NCBI GenBank assembly: GCA_021162125.1
Contig: JAGGZG010000355.1
Coordinates: 1-10,429, forward strand
Direction of reading: 5' to 3'
Source: Anaerolineae bacterium
GTDB taxonomy: Bacteria; Chloroflexota; Anaerolineae; JACIWR01
Length of the DNA stretch: 10,429 nucleotides
Shown here: in pieces, positions 6,633 to 10,429 of the stretch
How the letters are laid out: each line of letters begins with the position of its first letter
Numbering within the stretch: position 1 is the first letter of the stretch
Position numbers and translations under genes: made by a program
The notes under the pieces: generated by a model
What the model saw: only the letters and a program-made list of their open reading frames with translations
Told to the model about the DNA's origin: nothing
Databases searched by the model: none

Positions 6633-7652
6633 ATGGATCACTTTACCGCCCACCGTCTGCGCTTCGTTACCGAGGTGCGGACGCCAATCGAACTGAACGA
6701 ACACCAGGGTTCGGCCATTCGCGGCTCCCTCTTCCACGCCCTGCGCAATCACTTCTGCATGAACCGGCAGGTAGGAGAGTGTGCAGCCTGTCCCCTGGCC
6801 TCCACCTGCCCCGTAGCCACGCTGGTCAGCACGCTCAGGCCGGAGAGCGGCCGAGGGCGCGACGTGCCGCGTCCCTACACCATTCAACCTCCACTGCCGG
6901 GCAAGGGAGGGCATCTGTTCAAACTCCCCGATGGGCGCGTCGTCTTTCACTACGAGCCGGGGGAGCGGTTCGAGTTCGGATTGACCCTCTACGCCCAGGC
7001 GCTGCAGCTCTTCCCCTACATCGTCCTGGCCGTGCACGGACTGGAGCAAGGCGGCATCGGACGCAAGGTCCGGGAGAACGGCTGGCGGCGGGGCACCTTC
7101 GCTGTGCGCGAGGTGTGGGCCGAAAATCCGCTGACGGGTGAGCGCCAGCCGGTGATGCGCACCGACGACAGGATGGTGCAGGTGCCCGATGTGCCCATCA
7201 CTCACAGGCAAATCTGCGAATGGGCGAATGGGCGAATGGCGAATGGGCGAATCGTGCTGCGGTTCTTGACGCCGACGCGCATCACCCGCGACAAGCGTCT
7301 GGTCAAACCGGGGAAGATCACCTTCCGTCCCATCTGGCAGCGCTTGGTGGATCGCCTGGAGAGCCTGAGCCGCAACTTTTCCGATACACCGCTGACCCTC
7401 GACTTTCGCGCCCTGGCCCGTGCCGCCGAGGAAGTGCGCACGGTGGGCGATGAAACGCGCTGGGTAGAGCTGAGCAGTTATTCCACCCGCCAACGGCGTT
7501 CGACGCCCACCAGCGGCTTCGTAGGTGACGTGACTTTTGAGGGCGATGATTGGTCACCCTTCTTGCCCTGGCTGGCGTGGGGACAGTTCACGCACGTGGG
7601 TAAGGACGCGGTCAAAGGGAATGGGTGGTATGTGTTAGTTGTTAGTCGTTAG
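6633..7652 (+). CDS. cas6: Cas6 pre-crRNA endoribonuclease, RAMP family
   Basis: This 339-residue protein would cut within each CRISPR repeat to release crRNAs with an 8-nt 5' handle. It belongs to the Cas6 branch with a cysteine cluster near the N-terminus (C42, C50, C53, C59, pattern CxxCx5C) and a glycine-rich C-terminal region. GFVGDVTFEGDDW, then FTHVGKDAVKGNGWYVLV, match the usual late strand and G-rich loop. LRFLTPTRITRDKRLVKPG (from about residue 209) is the conserved mid-protein strand. A run of GCGAATGG repeats encodes residues about 195-207 just before it. The last residues (VVSR) and the stop come from a GTTAGNN heptamer array. No strong ribosome binding site precedes ATG 6633. 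It looks intact; the catalytic residues are not certain. Confidence 0.85.
   Translation: MDHFTAHRLRFVTEVRTPIELNEHQGSAIRGSLFHALRNHFCMNRQVGECAACPLASTCPVATLVSTLRPESGRGRDVPRPYTIQPPLPGKGGHLFKLPDGRVVFHYEPGERFEFGLTLYAQALQLFPYIVLAVHGLEQGGIGRKVRENGWRRGTFAVREVWAENPLTGERQPVMRTDDRMVQVPDVPITHRQICEWANGRMANGRIVLRFLTPTRITRDKRLVKPGKITFRPIWQRLVDRLESLSRNFSDTPLTLDFRALARAAEEVRTVGDETRWVELSSYSTRQRRSTPTSGFVGDVTFEGDDWSPFLPWLAWGQFTHVGKDAVKGNGWYVLVVSR
7216..7252. repeat. GCGAATGG short tandem repeats inside cas6
   Basis: Five units begin at 7216, 7224, 7232, 7239 and 7247 (spacings 8, 8, 7, 8). They are read in frame as EWANGRMANGR, a segment unlike the rest of the protein. It lies just before the conserved strand LRFLTPTR, probably in the linker or a loop between the two RAMP-like halves. 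Confidence 0.75.
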
Positions 7653-7745
7653 CCGTTAGTCGTCGGCCGTTAGTTGTTAGCCGGTAGTCGTTAGCAGTCA
7701 GTGGCTAACGACTAGCCCCTAACTGCTAATGGCTACACGCTAAGG
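7634..7745. repeat. Head-to-head heptamer array (GTTAGNN then CTAACNN) between cas6 and the four-helix gene
   Basis: About ten GTTAGNN-like units (7634-7703) are followed by about six CTAACNN-like units (7705-7745). The cas6 stop codon lies within the first units and the next gene's AGGAGG overlaps the last. At the switch point a perfect 11-bp inverted repeat, TAGTCGTTAGC (7685-7695) and GCTAACGACTA (7704-7714), encloses an 8-base loop. There is no T-tract. Confidence 0.8.
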
Positions 7746-7753
7746 AGGAAATG

Positions 7754-8125
7754 ATGAGCAGCGTCAAGGTTAGAAGTTATCGCGATTTGCAGGTATGGCA
7801 GCGGTCGGTGCAGTTCGCTGTGGAGATTTATCGCGTGACGCGAGACTTCCCCAAACACGAACTGTACGGCGGATTGACGGATCAGGTCCGGCGCTCGGCG
7901 GTCTCCATCCCTTCCAACATCGCTGAAGGGCATATTCGTCATTCCGAGCGGGTGTTCGCAAATCACGTGGATATCGCACTGGGTTCAGCGGCAGAACTGA
8001 ACACGCAGTTGCTCATTGCTCGCGAGATTGGTTATCTGTCGCCAGATGACCATCGGTGGCTGACCGACGAATTGACGGAGATTACCAAGATGCTGCACGG
8101 TCTGTATCGAGCGATTAGCGGTTAA
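7754..8125 (+). CDS. Four-helix bundle protein of the 23S rRNA intervening-sequence (S23) family
   Basis: This 123-residue protein (124 if started at the adjacent ATG 7751) has the full pattern of the family: YRDLQVWQRSVQFAVEIYRV, then DQVRRSAVSIPSNIAEG, then helices rich in Leu and Ala (LGSAAELNTQLLIAREIGYL). Members were first found encoded in intervening sequences of 23S rRNA genes, but most are free-standing genes of unknown function. They form a homopentamer-like bundle in known structures and may bind nucleic acid. AGGAGG at 7743-7748 suits ATG 7754 (5 bases) better than 7751 (2 bases). The gene is enclosed by heptamer arrays and separates cas6 from cas1. No CRISPR role is known to me, so it is probably a passenger. 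Confidence 0.9.
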   Translation: MSSVKVRSYRDLQVWQRSVQFAVEIYRVTRDFPKHELYGGLTDQVRRSAVSIPSNIAEGHIRHSERVFANHVDIALGSAAELNTQLLIAREIGYLSPDDHRWLTDELTEITKMLHGLYRAISG

Positions 8126-8180
8126 GGGCTAGTTGTTAACCGCTGATTGCTAACCGCTACCGACTAACGACTAACAGCTA
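8117..8180. repeat. Heptamer array between the four-helix gene and cas1
   Basis: CTAACNN-like units fill the gap, with some GTTAA/GTTAG words at the left. AGCGGTTAA (8117-8125), which contains the stop codon of the upstream gene, pairs perfectly with TTAACCGCT (8136-8144) around a 10-base loop. TAACCGCTA at 8151-8159 is an alternative partner. It ends just before the GGAGG (8185-8189) of cas1. Confidence 0.75.
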
Positions 8181-8194
8181 TCACGGAGGTAGAA

Positions 8195-9220
8195 ATGGCA
8201 CGGGTGCAGACGCTGATCGTGGATCAATACGGCGCTTTCATCGGCAAACACAGCGGTCGTTTGCGGGTGACGGTGAAAGACGAGAAGGTAGCCGAGGCAC
8301 CCATCCTACACCTGGAGCAGGTGCTCATCACCGGTAACGGGGTGGGTCTGAGTTCCGACGCAGTGCGGGCCTGCTGCGAGGAGGGAATCCCTATCTACTT
8401 CGTGAGCAGCCTCGGACGGCCCTACGCGGCGCTGTACTCGTCCGGGCTGACGGGCACGGTACAGACCCGCCGGGCGCAGATGATGGCCTACAACGATGGG
8501 CGGGGGTTGATCCTGGCCCGGACTTTCGCCAGCGGCAAGATCGAAAATCAGGCGGCCTTCTTGCGCTACGTGGCCAAATACCGCAAGGAGACGGCCCCCA
8601 ACCTCTACCGCGAGTTGCGCTGGACGGCGGATGAGCTTCGCGATCACCTGGAGGAGCTCGACAGGCTGGAGGGGGCGACCGTTGACGAGGTGCGCTCGCA
8701 GGTACTGGGCATCGAGGGACGGGCAGCGCAGGCCTACTGGACTGCTTTGCAGCGGGTGGTGCCCGGCGAATATGGCTGGCCGGGACGGGTGGGACGCGGG
8801 GCGAAGGACGCGGTGAATTCGGCCTTAAACTACGGCTACGGCATCCTCTATGGTCAGGTGGAGCGGGCAGTGGTGCTGGCCGGCCTGGATCCTTACGCCG
8901 GGTTCATCCACGTGGACCGGCCCGGCAAACCCAGCCTGGTGTTGGATCTAATCGAGGAGTTCCGCGTGGCGGTGGTGGATCGGGTAGTGTTTGGATTGGT
9001 GGGCAAAGGGGTGCGCTTCGAGCAGGACGAGCAGGGATTGCTGAAAGAGAATACGCGCCGCATGCTGGCCGAGAAAGTGTTGGCCCGGCTGGAGAAGCCG
9101 GAGAAGTACGAGGGCAAGCGTTACCCGCTGCGCGTTATCCTCCAACGGCAAGCGCGACATCTGGCCACCTTTCTGCGCCGGGATCGAGCGGTCTACGAGC
9201 CGTTCATGGTAAAATGGTGA
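8195..9220 (+). CDS. cas1: Cas1 spacer integrase
   Basis: With Cas2 this 341-residue protein forms the integrase that inserts new spacers at the leader end of the array. The N-terminal beta domain (ARVQTLIVDQYGAFIGKHSG) and the helical catalytic domain are both complete. The metal-binding residues are in place: E174 in VLGIEGRAAQAYW, H239 in GFIHVDRPGKPS, D251 and E254 in VLDLIEEFR. The segment NSALNYGYGILYGQVERAV is standard for the family. GGAGG at 8185-8189 lies 5 bases before the ATG. The stop codon TGA is followed directly by the ATG of an extended cas2 frame, so the two genes may be translationally coupled. Confidence 0.96.
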   Translation: MARVQTLIVDQYGAFIGKHSGRLRVTVKDEKVAEAPILHLEQVLITGNGVGLSSDAVRACCEEGIPIYFVSSLGRPYAALYSSGLTGTVQTRRAQMMAYNDGRGLILARTFASGKIENQAAFLRYVAKYRKETAPNLYRELRWTADELRDHLEELDRLEGATVDEVRSQVLGIEGRAAQAYWTALQRVVPGEYGWPGRVGRGAKDAVNSALNYGYGILYGQVERAVVLAGLDPYAGFIHVDRPGKPSLVLDLIEEFRVAVVDRVVFGLVGKGVRFEQDEQGLLKENTRRMLAEKVLARLEKPEKYEGKRYPLRVILQRQARHLATFLRRDRAVYEPFMVKW

Positions 9221-9258
9221 ATGGCGAATGATTCGCAATTCGCAAATTCGCAAATTCG
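9219..9258. repeat. GCGAAT/ATTCGC short repeats across the cas1/cas2 junction
   Basis: GAATG and GCGAAT units turn head-to-head into ATTCGCAA units. The centre is a perfect palindrome GCGAAT-G-ATTCGC at 9224-9236. The array fills the space between the cas1 stop and the canonical cas2 start, and is open in the cas2 frame. Confidence 0.7.
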
Positions 9259-9268
9259 AGATTTCATC

Positions 9269-9523
9269 ATGCAATGCCTGGTAGTGTACGACATCCCCCA
9301 CGATGGGACGCGAGCCAAAGTCGCCGACATCTGCCTGGACTACGGGTTGGACCGTATCCAGTACTCGGCGTTCCTGGGTGACCTGGCGCGCACGCATCAA
9401 GAAGAGCTGATGAAGAAAATCAAGAAGCAATTGGGCAAGCGCGAGGGCAACGTCCAGCTCTTCCCCATCTGCGAGAAAGATTGGGCCAACCGCAAAGTGA
9501 TCATCCGGGAGGGAAAGGGATGA
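9269..9523 (+). CDS. cas2: Cas2, adaptation complex subunit
   Basis: This 84-residue ferredoxin-fold protein dimerises to bridge two Cas1 dimers during spacer integration. MQCLVVYDIPHD gives the first strand and D8, the residue equivalent to the metal-binding Asp. KVADICLDYGLDRIQYSAFLG and GNVQLFPIC are typical of the rest. I chose ATG 9269 because Cas2 proteins normally begin right at this strand. It has no clear ribosome binding site. The same frame is open from ATG 9221, directly after the cas1 stop, which would add 16 residues encoded by short repeats (MANDSQFANSQIRDFI). If translation is coupled to cas1, that longer form of 100 residues may be the real one. The stop overlaps the cas4 start (ATGA). 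Confidence 0.92.
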   Translation: MQCLVVYDIPHDGTRAKVADICLDYGLDRIQYSAFLGDLARTHQEELMKKIKKQLGKREGNVQLFPICEKDWANRKVIIREGKG

Positions 9524-10101
9524 ACGAGCCCATGTTTCGGGTCACAGACCTCAAGCAATATGCTTATTGCCCGCGCATCATCTACTATTACGCCTGTCTC
9601 CCCCACGTGCGGCCCACGACGTATAAGATGGAAGCGGGGCGGGAAGCGCACATCGAGGAGCGTGCCCGTGAACAACGGCGCGGCTTGCGGGTGTATGGTC
9701 TGCCGGAAGGGGAACGGCATTTCGGTGTAGAATTGGCGTCGGAGGTATTGGGATTGCGGGGGCGGGTGGACATGGCGGTGCGCACGGCAGATGAGGCCAT
9801 CCCTGTGGAGTACAAGGATACAACGGGGCGGGGCGGGCGTCATTGGGAATTACAGTTGGCGGCGTATGGGATGATGTTGGAGGAGAAGTGGGGATTGCCC
9901 GTGCGGCGCGGTTTCCTGTACTCCATTCCCAACCGGCAGGCGCGGGAGGTGAGGTTGACTGCGCGGTTGCGATCGAAAGTGAGGGCGGCGGTGGAAGCCA
10001 TGCAACGCATCGTGGAGCAGGAGGAGATGCCCGGTCCGGCGAAGCGGCGGGCGCAGTGTGTAGTGTGCGAGTTCCGGCGTTTCTGCAACGACGTGCTGTG
10101 A
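9520..10101 (+). CDS. cas4: Cas4 iron-sulfur exonuclease of the adaptation module
   Basis: This 193-residue RecB-family nuclease trims prespacers and helps select PAM and orientation with Cas1-Cas2. The 4Fe-4S cysteines are C17 (YAYCPR) and C180, C183, C189 (QCVVCEFRRFC). RecB nuclease residues are H44 (GREAHIEE), D84 (GRVDMAV), E97 and K99 (VEYKDT) and the QxxxY motif Q112-Y116. All are present, so it should be active. ATG 9520 overlaps the cas2 stop in an ATGA and has GGAGGG at 9508-9513, 6 bases upstream. It is the last gene of the operon, after cas2. The more common type I order is cas4-cas1-cas2. Confidence 0.94.
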   Translation: MNEPMFRVTDLKQYAYCPRIIYYYACLPHVRPTTYKMEAGREAHIEERAREQRRGLRVYGLPEGERHFGVELASEVLGLRGRVDMAVRTADEAIPVEYKDTTGRGGRHWELQLAAYGMMLEEKWGLPVRRGFLYSIPNRQAREVRLTARLRSKVRAAVEAMQRIVEQEEMPGPAKRRAQCVVCEFRRFCNDVL

Positions 10102-10106
10102 TCATG

Positions 10107-10136
10107 GGCCGGCAGCGACGATCTGGCGGCCTTTTT
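10107..10136 (+). terminator. Rho-independent terminator after cas4
   Basis: GGCCG (10107-10111) pairs with CGGCC (10127-10131). A single G-G mismatch follows inward, then CAG/CTG closes a 7-base loop. TTTTT (10132-10136) follows directly. It begins 5 bases after the cas4 stop and should end the cas transcript before the CRISPR leader. Confidence 0.7.
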
Positions 10137-10321
10137 GTGCGCGTGGGACCTTTCGCAAATGAGCGCGATTTTGGAGCAGAAATGAATTTGCGAGGAAAAG
10201 GGCGCATCGCGTGCGTGGAGGAGAGGGCAGGCGAGAGAAAGGCTGCCCAGGAAGCCCCCAGAGCCGTTTTTCGAGCCTAAAGCAGTACTGGCGCTATTTT
10301 CAGAATTGGTTATAAGGGGGG
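10137..10321 (+). promoter_or_regulatory. CRISPR leader, with array promoter presumed
   Basis: This non-coding stretch lies between the terminator and the first repeat and is the expected leader: the site of spacer integration and the source of array transcription. It contains an inverted repeat TCGCAAAT (10153-10160) with ATTTGCGA (10186-10193), and another, GGGCAG (10225-10230) with CTGCCC (10243-10248). TATAAG at 10311-10316 could be a -10 box but no good -35 is visible 17 bases upstream. A run of seven G (10316-10322) meets the first repeat. Confidence 0.6.
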
Positions 10322-10429
10322 GTTACAGCCAACGACCCGACTCCGAGGGTACTGAAAGAATTGAAATGAATACCCCCGACATCATAACGTTCGGAGTTAC
10401 AGCCAACGACCCGACTCCGAGGGTACTGA
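10322..10429 (+). CRISPR. Start of a CRISPR array (first repeat, first spacer, truncated second repeat)
   Basis: A sequence beginning GTTACAGCCAACGACCCGAC occurs at 10322 and again at 10396, identical over the 34 bases available before the window ends. The period is 74. If the repeat is 37 nt it ends ACTGAAAG (10358), which fits the usual 8-nt 5' handle of type I crRNAs, and the first spacer is 37 nt (10359-10395). Within the repeat ACCC and GGGT can pair around an 8-base loop. The repeat orientation and leader position match transcription away from the cas genes. The exact 3' boundary of the repeat cannot be fixed because the second copy is cut. Confidence 0.9.

Noticed and set aside
6624..7493. 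Long minus-strand open frame (289 residues) opposite cas6
   Set aside because: Cas6 on the plus strand is clearly recognisable. The antisense frame has composition typical of a shadow frame and ends in the heptamer array.
9843..10280. Open frame running from cas4 through the terminator into the leader
   Set aside because: It is out of frame with cas4, overlaps the terminator and leader, and is low-complexity Gly/Ala/Arg-rich, as expected of a shadow frame.
10311..10316. TATAAG just before the first repeat as a definite promoter -10 box
   Set aside because: No convincing -35 sits at the right distance, so it is mentioned only within the leader.

Overview
The window is a nearly complete type I-B (Cst1/Cst2, 'Tneap'-like) CRISPR-Cas locus, all on the plus strand. 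The order is cas8b (3' part only) - cas7/DevR - [REP-type transposase] - cas5 - cas3 - [unknown gene] - cas6 - [four-helix bundle gene] - cas1 - cas2 - cas4 - terminator - leader - first CRISPR repeats. The left edge cuts cas8 and the right edge cuts the second repeat. Base composition is moderately GC-rich. This gene set, a four-helix bundle (S23-like) gene, REP palindromes and short intergenic heptamer repeats suggest a bacterium, perhaps of the Chloroflexota. That taxonomic guess is an inference and no marker gene here settles it.

Effector part (1-5691). The end of cas8b carries a strong in-frame internal Shine-Dalgarno and ATG, which predicts a separate ~120-residue Cas11 small subunit. 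Cas7 follows, then an 0.8-kb REP-associated tyrosine transposase (RAYT) module with palindromes on both sides, then cas5, which overlaps cas3. Cas8, Cas11, Cas7 and Cas5 would form Cascade. Cas3 (HD nuclease plus helicase) would degrade the target.

Middle part (5692-8194). A solo 139-bp copy of the palindromic unit found upstream of the transposase sits after cas3. It is followed by an unrecognised acidic 199-residue protein, cas6 (crRNA maturation) and a four-helix bundle protein. The junctions around the last three genes consist of degenerate heptamers (CTAACNN, or GTTAGNN in the other orientation). A second short repeat family (GCGAATGG-like) lies after cas3, inside cas6, and across the cas1/cas2 junction.

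Adaptation part (8195-10429). cas1, cas2 and cas4 are tightly packed, with cas4 last. A rho-independent terminator follows directly. A ~185-bp leader then opens into a CRISPR array with a 74-bp period (about 37-nt repeat, 37-nt spacer).

The main theme is a cas operon whose coding capacity looks intact but whose gene junctions, and a few coding ends, have been colonised by at least three families of small repeats. The strongest mechanistic prediction is the internally translated Cas11.
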